From: Phoronis australis
Taxonomy: Eukaryota > Phoronida > Phoronidae
Length of the DNA stretch: 60,000 nt
NCBI GenBank assembly: GCA_002633005.1
Contig: NMRA01000025.1
Span: 1,097,160-1,157,159, forward strand
Reading direction: 5' to 3'
Under the pieces are notes generated by a model. That model did not search any database and was not told the DNA's origin. It worked only from the letters and a program-made list of their open reading frames with translations. A program made the translations under genes and the position numbers. This document shows positions 1 through 12,240 of this stretch, piece after piece. Numbering within the stretch: the stretch's first letter is position 1; every line of letters starts with the position of its first letter.

Positions 1-3000
1 ATTAAATATCCAATTACCCAAGAAATTCCTACGAATGGTTGAGGTTTACAGAACTAGCCCTCGGCTAAAGTTTTGGTGCTTGTGGAAGAAAACAGGATTG
101 ACAGAGTGACTGTTTCATGGAAGGTCGCTGCGACTGGCTCCAAGTTTTCGTGTGCACTCTCTGAATATGTAGACATCCTAATTTTCCAGCTGCACCTCCA
201 CTTCCATTAAATAGAGTCGATTACCCTCCGATCCGAGACTGGGGTTTAGAGGGTCGTATCTGGAATTTAGAGGTGCACCCATGGATAAACCTCTAGACAC
301 GTTATAATTGATTCAAGTACTATAGTGGAGTCATCAGAGGACAACGGACATGTATATCGTTGAGCGGAAAGTGTCTTCAAAATAATATTTCCATCGTATC
401 CTATAAACATACATTCTCAATATTTGAATATTTGATTTATCAGTTTTTTTTTTGTTTTCATCTTTACACATTAAAGGCAGTAGCTGTGAACAATTCTTAA
501 AATGAAAGTAATCGAAGAGACCATTTCAGAGATTTTTTGTCAGATTATGCAAAGTGGCCCGAGGAAAGGGAACGGTGTTCGAGGGTATGGAATAGTTTTC
601 ATGTCTGTTAAGGGCGAAAGAATGTGTGGAAGCAGGGTTCGTCTAGGCGCGATCACAAAATATGTTCGCGAAGGGGTAACGTGGGTCCGCGAGAGGGAAT
701 AGCGTGAGTGAGAGAAGGATTTTGTACGCAGGTGGACAAAACCAATCGAGGGATAGGATGTCGCCATGCAATAAGCCGCGAACATTTAGCCACTGAAAAA
801 CTCGCCGAAATCCATCACCGATAACCTCAGCGGTGCTGACGTATTTTTGTTAAAGTATGCACACTTTTATCTCGAATGTGAAGCATTAATAATATTTAAA
901 GATACTACATTACATAGATTCCCGATCACTTTGTTATCTGTGCAACGTCGGTTTGATTTCTCAAATAGATTAATGCTTCACGTTTTTGTTCTAAACACTG
1001 GCAGCAGTCGAATTATAAACAGAACACAAGTAGAATGCGCAACAACACGTTTTTGTTTTCATGACTGTAGGGTTGGTATCCCCTCGAAGCCTTGTCGATC
1101 GTTTTCTACAATCACCTGCCAACTTTTACAAAACGTGAAACTGCAATGTGAAGCCAATGGTATGTGAATCTATCGGATGTAGTTTGCACAACAGGCCAGA
1201 AAACAAATATTTTCACTGTATCTAATCTTCTAAAACACCTGCTTCCGACGGCTCCCGACTAATCCTCCGGAAATACATATGTAAGATCTTTCTGTGAACT
1301 GCATATCACGATATGTATGTAAAATAAAATATAATACGTACTACGGCATAAAAAGTTATATCTGTGTTTGAATTCTAATGACAATTTTTATATCGGCATA
1401 CGTCTCCCAAATATGCCCAAGTGATCTAAATCAACTGATTTTGTTATGGAAGGTCGGTTTATAGTCGCTTTACTTTCGTGATGTCATGATGGATGCTAAG
1501 ATTAAGACTTTCAAATGCATTTTGTACGGGAGCAGAGACGTTTTCGTCCCCATGTTGGTAAAGCTTGCTGTCACAGACCCCGTTTCCTCCATTTGGGATG
1601 GTTTCTTATGACTCGAAAGACAAGGCCTATTTTGTGTTAAATAATTGTGATTGACAAGCTGACTAGTTTTGCACGATGTTATTCTCCAGGAACAAATTCA
1701 AACAAAAACGTCGAACTTGTGTAAATCCCGACTGATAACGTGACTGAACTGTCGACTAGCTGTTGCCATGATTATCAGAAGCCACATTTGGCGAATGGTT
1801 CTACATTTCTGCCATCGTTTACTAAATAGAGATAACACTTTTATTTTACATAACTGAAAAGTGGAGGAGGGTTTATGAAAAATCTAGAAATGTAGTGATA
1901 TAGTTCAGAAAGTAATTTTGGTTCTCAGTGACAGGACAGGGCTTGGCATCTGCGTTCGGTACAAATATTAACTCCATCTTTGATCGTAAACTCGCGACAG
2001 TACCCGATTTTTAGGCGTGTATAGTATTACGTAAAATGACAGTTTGCTGAACCTTGCAACATCTGATAAGACAATGAGCCGACACGGTCACCGCTCCGAG
2101 ACTGCAAAGATGGGACCCATCAAGCTATGCTGTAAGCTGACGAGATTGGAGGTTGGAACTGTGAAGACGGTTTCTAACTGTTGTCATAAAATGTTTGCAT
2201 TGGTGTTGTCGTCTGATTGTATGGGAAATAAATGTGCAAGTTTAAGCATAATTACCTCCCTTGTTTTCATGCCAAGATTTATTCCACACCATTGGCATCT
2301 TAATCTGTTAGGAACGATTACATGACAATGCCGATAATTACGTCCGTATACAGCTATCCATGCTACATGAATTCGTCTTGGCCAAATCAATAAGGCAAAC
2401 AATTGGTTCTTAGTGGGTTGGCATGTGCCCGCTAACTACCAGGCCAAATCCCATTGACAAACCCAGAATCATGCAGGTAAGCAGTGGACACTCCCGGTGG
2501 TGTCCGCTCGTAATCCTCCGGTCACTCAGTCCCAGTAATTAGTCTCGCCGTGTGCCCCAAGCAACAGGTATTAAACACCTGGAGGAATCAATGGCTTTGT
2601 AAGCAAGCTGTTAATAAGCGTAAACAAACGACACAATTGTGTTATTCATCCCGAATGAACCGCAACAAAGTCATGTCTAGTAATCCCCAGCCTGGGTCCT
2701 GGGAAACAATTTTGTGAAGCGGCCTGCAAAAGGGGCTATCGGGAAACGCCAAATAGTAAGGTTACGACTAATTTTTTAATGAACGTTGTTGAAAACAGAC
2801 GTTCAAAATCGCGTGCATTTTTGTGACACAACAATATACCTAATTTTCACAAGTTCGTTACATATACTTATGAGTACTATTATGCTGAAAAAATTAATTG
2901 CGTATAAAAACTTTGTATATGACAGCTCCTCTGAGAAATGGGAAAATTTCATTGTTCACGTTAACTCCATGTAGAAGTTGTTTACTTTATAGAGATACGA

Positions 3001-6000
3001 GAATGGTCTCTCCTGTGGTGTGCATGCGTGAATGAATGGATATACTTATTTGTTTGTTTGTCTTTTGTACTTGTTTATAAATGATAATAACTACCTGAAA
3101 AAATCGCGTGCATTTTACCCACCAAAGAACATCCACAGAAGTTGATTGCATGCATACTGTCTAATTTGCACTCCTCGGTCTGTTTCATTCAAACCTAGGT
3201 GCGGACAGCAAGGCCTTCAAGATTATTGAGCCCTTTTGTTCTGAATTACTGTTTAGATGAGGTATTCCCTAAAAAATATTGCGCTTCACTGAAGACGTTT
3301 ATTTAATGCATGCTTTGTCCTTCGGAAAGAAAAATAATTTCACCTGATGATTCCATGAGTAGTCACCTGATTCTAAATTAATATTTCCCTAAATATGTTT
3401 GACGTTCGACTTGAGGCTACGTGCGCCATTTCAATTTTTTTTATTCTCTGATTTTTATTAATAGATCATTCCTGAGAAGCCTTCGAATTTTAGTTAACGA
3501 ATAGGTACGCCAACCATGTGTCGTTTATATTCTAGGTTACATGGCAAACTTCGTCACAAACTCTGGTAGTAGTCAAATTATTATAGTTTGAATGCGTAAC
3601 TGTATGAACGATACCCCCCTTCGAGTTTTCACCGGGTTGTACATTTATATTTACGATTTTAGTGCGTCGAAAATTATCATTTGTTACACCCAAACCGTCC
3701 AACGTAGGCTTTGTGTATTGCAAAGTACACGTTTCGCCACCTCTGCCGTTGTCTATCAAACGCTGACACTGTGAGTTCGATGAAGGTGAAAAAGAGAAAT
3801 GGTCAGTTAAATTCAGCCGGTGGGTTGACTAAGTGGACCTTTTAAACCGAACATCAAATAGTTTGTCCAACACAAAAACACTGCAGGTCTTGTCATCATG
3901 TGAATGGAATATCAAAACTCAACGACAGCAGATGCGAAACGTCCACTGTGAGCTGAGACTGGAGACGGGTGTGAACTGACTTGGACCCAGGGCTCATACT
4001 TTCTGACGTCACCGACCGCGTGTCCAGACTAGAGGGTCAATGAAGACATAAAACCCCATGCCGAGTTTTGTTGGCGCCGTCTCTGACCACTGGGGAAGCC
4101 CGAAGTATTGAACATGAGGGGACCCGAATTGCCGGCGACTATGAGGGTGGCGGTGTTTTGAGTGGCAATAACCTACCAAGTTTACTTTGCAATGAACAGG
4201 GAAATTGAGAGTTTCGACCGCGGGCCAGAACTCTTTTGGTATGAACTAGGTGGGATGGCCCTGTCGTGCCCCCGTGCTTAGGCCAGTGTTTCTGACAATC
4301 GCAAAATGAAACAATCAGTTGCGAAGCGGTCACCTGGGACATTTACTAGTAATCCTTTGCATTATTTACTTTAACCATAGACAACCTATTTTCACTGTTC
4401 CGCGTTTTGCTGCAATACAAAACGATTATGCGTAATCTAAGAAGTCCTGAACAAGCTGAAAAGTCAACCAGATTATGCACTGGTGTGACTTCAAACCACC
4501 CTCTTCGCTGAATGCACCTGAAAGACCGACAACGTATTCAGGCGTAACATAACCCGTGGCTTTTGTGATGAAACTAACGCCGATGTGTCTAGTAGGTTAC
4601 AATTACCCGGTTGTATTCTATTGTTAGACATTTGTTTAGAAAGTGCTGATTTAGGCAGTGGATGTATGTATACATGCAATAAGACGAAACATATTGTGTG
4701 AGAAAACTTATATAAGGTAACGAAATGATTGCCACACACATCAGTGTTACTATATCTAACTGCTTCCATTTTTTAACTTGTACTTTATTCAACTTTACTG
4801 GTCACACAAAAAATATGTCCATCAAACTAAGATGAAAATTTCCTTGCTACAAAACCATTGGTTTCCAAATTGAGTTAGAATAGAGATATGACCTACGATC
4901 AAACTGAAGCGACCAATTTTAGACTGTTTAAGCCTTTGAATCGTTTTACTCCTTAATGTTCTGGATTTTCTTTCTTTATCACATCCGAAATAAAGTACTG
5001 TCACGGTAACAGAAATTTCAAGGCGCAGTATACACGCAAGTTGCTCACTGACTTATGGACATAAATGACAGGGGCCAGTCTGTCCAAGTTTTTGATTCTG
5101 ATTTTCGAACATTCAAACAAGAGGAAATAAAGTTTAAAGTATGTTTGTATCTAAAGCAAACGTTTTGCACAACGAACTGCATTTTGGTTAGCACCTATTT
5201 GACGACTACGATTTTCATTAAACATACATTGGCGCAACTAGGATGTCGCAAGGGAGGTACAACCACAATTTTTGAAGTTACCTTGTTCGCGCAACCACTA
5301 AAACGACATTCTGGCGCTTTTCGAGTTTTCTGTCTCGTCCCCGCCAACTAAGATATAGAAGCACACTGTTTGTCAATGTTCACTAATTATTGACCGGCTA
5401 GAGGTTTAAAAAGTTCGTGTACGCATTCGCATGTATCACTTGAGGAAATAGTATAACTGCCACAAAATTACATTATAGATAATGTGGGTTTCGAAATAAT
5501 GATGGGTGTCGAGGTAGTTCAGATGGTTTCAATATTCTCGTTTGCTAAATGTATTCATATAAACGTTTTTTGTAGTTTTTGATACGTGTCCGTGTAGAGT
5601 AATTAGACTTGGCACATGTTCAGATATTTCCCGCTTACGGTCAGCTTTGTGTGGCAAATTACGATTGCACCACGATTGTGAAATACAAAAAAGATAGCAA
5701 AACCTCAGAAGCAGTCACCTTAGCGTTCGAAGAGACAAGCATGTGCCGAACCTGACGGCACGAATTTACGTCTCTACAGGAGTTCTTTCAGTGTATTTAT
5801 TTGTCAATTCATTCATGACCGAGGCAATTTTCTGTCCTCCTTAAGCTCCGCCCACTGGCGTAGGAATTTTATGAATAAATAAGTTCTAAAATTTACCAAT
5901 GTTCTCCATTAAAGTATTTCCGAAACATATGTGAAATAAAAAATAAATAAACTCAAAATAGTTTTGAACCTTTTTATGTATCTATCCTATCTTTGTATAA

Positions 6001-6206
6001 TTCTTTAGTACCAAATGATTACCGCGCGCAGGAATTTTACAACGGTAAAGAGGCCTGGCTTGGAAGGCCTTTATCAGTGGTATACAGCTTGGTTTAGCGG
6101 GCTTTCTTGCGTAGTGCTTGAACGTTGTAGGTTGAGTGAGTTGTGTAGCTAAAGTATTCGAGCATTTAAGTGAAATTTTCACTTGGGAGTTAAATAACAA
6201 CAACTG
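1..6206. other. Non-coding region upstream of Myc
   Basis: No open stretch here resembles a known protein; the longest frames are under about 110 codons, on both strands, with no recognisable motif. The sequence is relatively CpG-rich and shows little of the interspersed repeat seen after 14 kb. A short hairpin (GGACAC paired with GTGTCC, around 2486-2508) is visible. By position this should contain the Myc promoter and cis-regulatory DNA, but I see no convincing TATA box and cannot place the transcription start. A distal exon of another gene cannot be excluded. Confidence 0.5.
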
Positions 6207-6585
6207 GTAAGTTATCTACGTGATCAGACCATTCACTTCCGTTAATGTCATATCTAACTTTTGTGTAGTTTCAGAGATATTTTGTACATTCTTCAGCAAT
6301 ATGCCGGTAACACCCACGTGAAGTTTAAATGTCCGCCTTACCGGCATGTTGTAGCTACTCGTGTGGCACATACAGCTGTTACGTTACGAGTTGCGTTTTT
6401 GACTTGGTTGGTTAAACTTGTGTCTTTGTCCGTTTATTTTATTTTAAGTGAAAGGTTTTGGTGAAATGTAATTTTTACATTGAACTTTTGGAAGTTTGGT
6501 TGCGAACACAGCCACGAGTGTTGTGAAAACCCCGATAAGCCGGCATGTGCTTTATCTGAAGTTTATTAAAATGTTTTTGTTTCAG
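6207..6585 (+). other. Candidate Myc intron 1, after a 5' untranslated exon
   Basis: A good donor (CTG before GTAAGT) lies at 6207-6212, and a pyrimidine-rich acceptor ending TTCAG lies at 6581-6585, 29 bases before the Myc ATG. Vertebrate Myc genes carry a largely non-coding first exon followed by two coding exons. A short untranslated exon ending at 6206 would reproduce that three-exon plan. The intron would be 379 bp and contains a CACGTG E-box at 6315-6320. The acceptor is well supported by its context; the pairing with this donor is inference. Confidence 0.5.
6315..6320. promoter_or_regulatory. CACGTG E-box in candidate Myc intron 1
   Basis: Exact palindromic CACGTG, the preferred site for Myc-Max and other class B bHLHZip factors. 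Its place within 300 bp of the Myc coding start would allow autoregulation, but a single six-base match is weak evidence. Confidence 0.3.
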
Positions 6586-6614
6586 AATTAAAAAGACAGT
6601 TGCAGATCGCAGAT

Positions 6615-7176
6615 ATGGCGCGGAAATTAGATTATTGCAGGCGGCATGTCGACTTCGACGATTTTCAACCGTGTTTTTATGAAGACAATGAGTGGGAAGA
6701 GAAGTCGTACATAACACCAACACCCAGCGACGATATTTGGAAAAAGTTCGAGTTACTGCCAACACCCCCACGATCTCCTCGTCGTGACGAAGCAGAGACG
6801 GGAGTTTGTCAGTGTCAGGCATTATTCTGTTCAAACGCCACACACAAACTGTCGCTCGTGTCAGGATTCATGGAGTACGACGACCCAATTTCACAAACTC
6901 TCTTTCTACCTATCTCGGACATTCTAATTCCATCTGGAAACCTCAAATCAAATTTGATTCAGGACTGTATGTGGTCGGGATTGCAAGGTGAAGAAGCATC
7001 GAAAAATATAACCTCAGTCAACAAAACCTCAACACTCGACGACACAGTCTCGTCAACCAGGTGCGTCGACCCTGCAACAGTGTTCCCGTACCCTGCCGAC
7101 ACGACGACGAACAGGGACCACAGCTACAGTGCTTCGGCCACGTCAAGAATTCCTGTTGAGACACCATCCGATTCTG
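6615..7176 (+). CDS. MYC: Myc transcription factor, first coding exon (residues 1-187)
   Basis: This exon encodes the transactivation half of a single Myc-family nuclear regulator that binds E-boxes as a heterodimer with Max. Visible in order: an MB0-like segment at residues 12-24 (acidic and aromatic, followed by FYED); Myc box I at about 41-57, with IWKKFELLPTPP and the phosphodegron residues T50 and S54 that match human T58 and S62; Myc box II at 113-122 with IQDCMWSG; then a serine/threonine-rich linker. The ATG at 6615 is chosen because it is the first ATG after the acceptor at 6585, has G at -3 and G at +4, and gives a family-like N-terminus. The exon ends at a GTAAGT donor (7177) in phase 1. 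The protein lacks the long central region of human c-MYC (372 versus 439 residues in total). Which vertebrate paralogue it is closest to cannot be settled by eye; a pre-duplication Myc is expected in an invertebrate. Confidence 0.95.
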
Positions 7177-7444
7177 GTAAGTTTGTTTCTGTGGGAAAAA
7201 TAAATTCAAAACGTTCTGTCAGCTGAACATGGCCCCCGTGTCTTCGATACTTTTTAGCACATGCGTTCAGAAACTTGTTACATTGTTAATACCTGATACT
7301 AAGGATGTGTATTGATGTAGTATGGTGCTTGGCAAACCTCCAGAAACATGATTTTATAAATGTATCCAACTTAGACACGTGCATGCTATAAATATTTGGA
7401 TCGCTGCCTTTTGGAAATAAACCTATTCTGTAAATGTTTTGCAG
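7177..7444 (+). other. Myc intron between the two coding exons
   Basis: A 268-bp intron in phase 1, from donor GTAAGT at 7177 to acceptor GCAG at 7441-7444. Joining the exons creates a Glu codon that starts the EDEIDVV acidic motif, which matches the human EEEIDVV region. A CACGTG E-box occurs at 7376-7381. Confidence 0.9.
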
Positions 7445-8001
7445 AGGATGAAATAGATGTAGTCACTGTGGACAAGTTGCAGTTCCCCCGAAAACACCAC
7501 CTGAACAGCGCTACTTCCGTGAGAGCTTCAGAATTGCGTGAGCATCTAACGGTGCTAGCTAGAAAAAGGCCAGCTGATCAGGTGTCCATGCCAACGCAGA
7601 TAAAAAAGATTCGCTATAATGTTCAGGAAAGTGACTTGAAATCTGTGCCTCTCACAAAACTGAGTCGTTCGATATGCTCCAGTAGAAGTAGCTCGCAAGC
7701 TAGCTCAGACTCTGAAGAGTGTGAAAACGGAAAACGGTCACAACACAATGTTCTGGAGCGAAAGAGGCGGAATGATTTGAAGTTCAGCTTTCTCTGTTTG
7801 CGAGACCATGTACCTGAGCTTGAGAACCAGGAACGTGCTGCGAAAGTTGTGATTCTGAGAAAAGCCTCGAACTATATAAATAGCTTAAACGCTACTCATC
7901 AGAAACTTGTCGATGAATTGAATGCTGAGCGGGAACGCAAAGAGCGTTTAGTGGAGAGATTAGCTGAGTTGAAGTCGTTTGAAGACCCAAACTTTTTTTA
8001 A
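7445..8001 (+). CDS. MYC: Myc transcription factor, second coding exon (residues 188-372, bHLHZip)
   Basis: This exon supplies the DNA-binding and dimerisation half of Myc. It opens with the acidic EDEIDVVTV motif (188-196), then a basic patch near 241-244 in the place of the vertebrate nuclear localisation signal, a Ser-rich acidic stretch resembling the CK2-site region (about 261-281), and the basic region with HNVLERKRR at 288-296. H288, E292 and R296 are the E-box contact residues. The helix-loop-helix follows (about 297-338, with the loop PELENQERAAKVVIL), then a leucine zipper with heptad positions L335, L342, E349, L356 and L363, ending at TAA 7999-8001. The zipper ends nine residues before the C-terminus, as is usual for Myc. 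No frameshift or internal stop is visible, so the gene looks intact. Confidence 0.96.
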
Positions 8002-8295
8002 TTGGAACTACTTGTAGGTTTTGCTTTCTGACTGTATCCCGTTGATTATTATCACGGGTGACAGTCTATATGGGCTTGCGGAAATGTGTGTGCAGGCACT
8101 TTCTGGTGATAAAATTCGGGCTGGTGACAGTGTCAAAGATTTTCTGGTTAAATATATAAGATGTAAGATTTGTATTCTATATTTTTGTTACATTTAACTG
8201 ATTACATAACTTGTATATATGTGGTTCATTTTATTATATTTTATAATCATGTAATATAGATTATGTAAGTAAAGTATAAACATCAAAACATTTAT
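8002..8295 (+). other. Myc 3' UTR and likely polyadenylation region
   Basis: The sequence after the Myc stop is strongly AT-rich, with ATTTA-type elements near 8289 and 8315, a pattern that often marks short-lived mRNAs such as Myc. There is no exact AATAAA. The best signals are AGTAAA at 8268-8273 and TATAAA at 8275-8280, followed by a T/GT-rich stretch (about 8296-8320) that would serve as the downstream element. A later ATTAAA at 8459-8464 is an alternative. The end of the mRNA is inferred. Confidence 0.45.
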
Positions 8296-8371
8296 CTTTT
8301 TTGTATTATTTGTTATTTAAGAGTGATTTAATATATATTTTAGTTTTTTGATAGAGACTAGGTTATCACTT

Positions 8372-8392
8372 AGCTATATTGTCAATATAGCT
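8372..8392. repeat. 21-bp perfect palindrome downstream of Myc
   Basis: Two 10-base arms (AGCTATATTG and CAATATAGCT) are exact reverse complements around a single T. It lies about 100 bp after the likely Myc mRNA end. It could form a hairpin in a read-through transcript, or be chance in AT-rich DNA. Confidence 0.6.
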
Positions 8393-9589
8393 GGAGCAGT
8401 GTTCAAGTTGAAGGAATAGCAATACTAGCTGTTAACCTCATTTGTATGTTGCTGGTGCATTAAATGACCATGCATACTTTTTCTCCTCTAAGATACTTTC
8501 CTACAATACTGTGTAAGATGAAATGTAAGAATCACTAAGTAAAAGTAATTGTGAGTTCAGTCTTGTCAGAAGCACTGATAGACTAATCAGTTTTCTTTGT
8601 TCATTTCGGAAATATACATCAGGTGATGTAAATACAAGTTTTATGATAACATTCACATTTCACTGTGTTTCTGTTCACCTTTTTACTGTTTGTGTGATTA
8701 AATATTACCATTTCGTAAAATCTCATGGAGCTTGTCTTTGTTTGTTTTCCTCTGCTATGCTGTGCCCTTTAAATCCTGCACCACGACAACCTTTCTTTGT
8801 TCCTTATAGACATAGTCCGCCAGCTTGACCTATTTAGAAGTTTGGCGGGAAATCTATGAATGGCTAACCGTAAAGCTTTTCAGTATTTACACAGTCTCGA
8901 ATGAAGCTAGCAGGGCACATTCACCTCAAGATTATACCCGTTCCAAAACATAAACAGAAGGGTTTTAAGACACGATTTGGGTTTTTATTCACTAGTATAT
9001 TTAGCTAAAAATAAAGCCGTAACAACTTTTTCGTTTGCTACATGAAAGTTGCGCTGACTCGGCCACGGGACATTCCTACGTGGGGCTCCTTATGGGGAAC
9101 GCATTGTTGTTATATAGTTCGTCACCAGGCATCCGTTGGTCTTGTGCACTTGCTATTGATTGGGAACTCCGATTTATTTCGACTTGCCTATGCGGACATG
9201 AAGACAGCAGTTGAATGAGGATTGAATATTGGTTATAAATGTACAATCAACGTTTGCAACCGTAATCTTGTTATCAGCTAGAGATATCCGCACTACCTTG
9301 GCTCAGTGATAAGCCTATCCCATTTCCGCTAAGCAACATTTTTGAGTGAAATTTACAAAACAGATAACTTACATCGTGTTCGTTGAGTATTGATAAGGAC
9401 CCGGTTTCTGATGATTAATCTGTTAAGTGTAAGTTGGTTAGAAAAGAGTAGGATCGTGCTTTCAATCAAAACGGTGTTAGATACCGTAGATGGGAAGTTA
9501 TAAAGGAGTCGCTTGTGAAGAGTGTGCTTGTATTTTGGCCCATCCGAAATGATGCGTTTTTCACAGCTATTTTACTTTAGTCATAGAGG

Positions 9590-9740
9590 AACTCTGTGGG
9601 GGGCAATGAGGTCTGGATCCCTTTTTCCCCTGAGTTTACTGATATCAAATCTAGAATTTTCAAATTATTGACTCTGACCCCTTTTTAAAAAAACCTTGAT
9701 CCGACACCCCGTTCTAAAAAAAATCCTAGATCCGCATCTG
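9590..9740 (-). mobile_element. Possible decayed DNA-transposon terminus
   Basis: Read on the minus strand, the block starts with CAGATGCGGATCTAGGATT and continues through T-rich tracts with GAACGGGG and GGGGTCAGAGTC. This style of end (CAG, GCGGATC, AGGATT, poly-T) recurs in hAT-type non-autonomous elements of invertebrates. No matching second end or target duplication was found, so this is a remnant call only. Confidence 0.3.
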
Positions 9741-12227
9741 CAGGTGCTTCGTATATTCGCCTGTGCCTAAATTTTGCTTTAAAGTTCATTTGTATGGACG
9801 CATAAGCACATGCATTTTTATGGGTTAAACCAAATAATGTAACCGAGCGACCTCGGCAGTGTCTTTCATAGATAATAAGTTATTGGACGTTGTCGGTTCA
9901 CTTCTGAAATTATATGTAAGCGTGTGTTAGCATGTAGGAATAACAGTAGTCTAATACAGCTTACAAGACTAGAGTACAGTGACTAAACTATGATACAGTA
10001 ACGCAATTTTCGTCCTTAACGTATTCTTAATTGCAAAGGATGAATCTAATATCGTATGTTGTGTGCATGGTTTGAAGTTAAAATTTGAATTGAACCAATT
10101 CGCTAACACGTTCAAAAACAAACGTAAACGCACTGTGCAAGTACGAACATGCGTACGCAATACTATGTGAGCCTATGTCATTTGTAAGAAATGTCATCAT
10201 TGCATTCCAGGAGTCAAACGGCTGTGGATAATCTTTTTAAAAATATTGGGTGCGCCTATATCTGGCGCATCACTTTCAAAACAGCTTCGAATACAGGCGC
10301 ATGATCTTAATTGCGCACATACACGGAAGTAGATTATTCAAAAGTTGATGCAAGAAAATTGCGACACTGTTTTTCTTCGAAACTCGCCATAACAAAGCCT
10401 TATTCCAAAATCGCTATGGATTTCTAGTATTCGAGGGTATAACGGGTTTCCTTCATGGGCACAAATTGAGGAGCTTGGTAACAATTACCAGAATATTGTG
10501 CTTTTTGAACATTCTGCCAGAATTCTAAAACTAGTGATTCATTTGTTCCCCCCGGCAAATTGAGCTTGCATGTGAGACGGCACCAGACGGTCGCATGGCT
10601 CAACAGGGAGGCCGTCGGTCATTGGCTTCGCAGATTTTTGCTTTGAGAAAATAAAACCAAAAGAGAAAAACATTCAATTAAAAAATTGAAGTGTGTGGAA
10701 GCATTATCTTAGAAAATTGAAATCTCATTTAACATGTGCACTGAAAACAAACTTGGAAATGGATTCATGTAATTACATGTCAAAGCGTGTTCTTGTAAAC
10801 TCACTGTGCCAAATTACCAAACGGTTTAGTTTTTGTTTTAGAACTTTGCAAAGGATACGTTTTTAACAGTTGGCCCATAATTGAAAATCGTTCAATTTCA
10901 TTTAACGCGTAGGTTTGTTGCGTTTAAAAGCCCAGGGTTGTTTGGTGAATTCGATCCAATATGTGAACATTTTGTGGGTTTACCGAGAGAATGACAATAT
11001 TATGAGGAAACAGACAAAAGATCAAGCCTTTGGCAAAAAAAGCTCTCGAATCCATTTTAGTCACACGAACTATCTAAAAGGATTTGGGTTCAGTCTGAAA
11101 AGGATGGGAATCCTGGGACAGGTCCGTGGGAGCAAGAACCTCGATAACGAAGTTAGTTTGTGATCACGTGCTTCGTTTGTAATACATATCTCGCGAAGTT
11201 TTGTATATTCTTGTGTTTTCGCGAGATCCTTTCCTCCACGAATGTCTGATTTCACATTGGTAGTCTAAAACCATTGAGTACCCAGGCGCACATCCTGAGG
11301 CAGACTTGTCTTGACCCCGAGCCGTGGGAATTTACCCGCTCACTGTGGGAAAGCAAAACTTAATTTAAATTGCTTTTCAGTGGAATTGTTGGGAAATATT
11401 ATTTTGTTGCTTCATACAAGTATTCCGTTGATGCTTCTCTGCAATCCGTAAAGCCCCTTTGGTTGGATCAACTTTGGTTTAGCCCCACACAGCCGGATTT
11501 TAGTACTCGTGGGTCAAATCCAGTGGGTCCCTTTTTATGAAATGGAGCATAGTTTCACAAAACACTAAGAAAAACGTTTGCAATTGATTACCGTCACCGG
11601 GTTCCCTAGGGAATAGGCCTATTTGGGACTAAGCGGCAAGAGATGCTACCCTCTGTGGTGAGGGAGTCCCTATATCGCCTGAAACTTGTCCATCCACTAA
11701 AGAGGGGCCGCGTAGGCTCCTACATATGGGACATCCACTCGTGTCTTTGTGCTACTCTATGTCTCCTATTTTGCGACAGCTATTAAAGCATTTCCAAGTC
11801 TTGAAACATAAGTGACTTAAGAAGTAAGTTGGATTGCAGCATTTCATAGCACTGGAACCCGAGACATGCCGATTAGACCGTGGTGCGGTATGAAAGATAT
11901 TCGCTAAATAAATGTTGCCATTGAACGAATAATCCGAATAATTTTAACCGTGAACTTTAATCTATTCTATAAGTGCCGTATGGGAAATTGTCCGCTTTAA
12001 GTTCGTGCAGAGGACTGCAAAAATTAAGAACGGGCGGGTGGCTCGGTGTCAGAAGCGGCGGCCCCAAACATAAACCGGGTGAACCTATAAAGAATACAAA
12101 TTTCAATCGTGTCATTCCTACGGCTTCAAAGTACGTCCTCGATTATACGTAGACCCAACTATGCCTTAAATATATTTAAAAATTTGAAATAACAAATTTT
12201 GCGAAAATCGGAAAGTCGAACAAATAC

Positions 12228-12233
12228 CACGTG
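12228..12233. promoter_or_regulatory. E-box 8 bp upstream of the TRIT1 start codon
   Basis: An exact CACGTG, in the context CCACGTGAC, ends eight bases before the TRIT1 ATG. The start codon itself lies in AAAATGGCGGC, which resembles a YY1 site; such sites often overlap the start of housekeeping genes. E-boxes of this form bind Myc-Max, USF and MITF/TFE factors. Use by the neighbouring Myc is inference. Confidence 0.45.
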
Positions 12234-12240
12234 ACTTAAA

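Larger units (their letters stand above)
8296..12226. other. Myc-TRIT1 intergenic region
   Basis: About 3.9 kb with no supportable gene. It contains a near-perfect palindrome at 8372-8392, a possible decayed DNA-transposon terminus near 9590-9740, and otherwise unique-looking, relatively CpG-rich sequence. Frames such as 10915-11163 show no known domain. By position it would hold Myc downstream elements and the TRIT1 promoter. Confidence 0.5.

Noticed and set aside
6475-6843. 122-codon minus-strand frame over Myc exon 1
   Set aside because: It is the antisense shadow of the conserved Myc coding exon.
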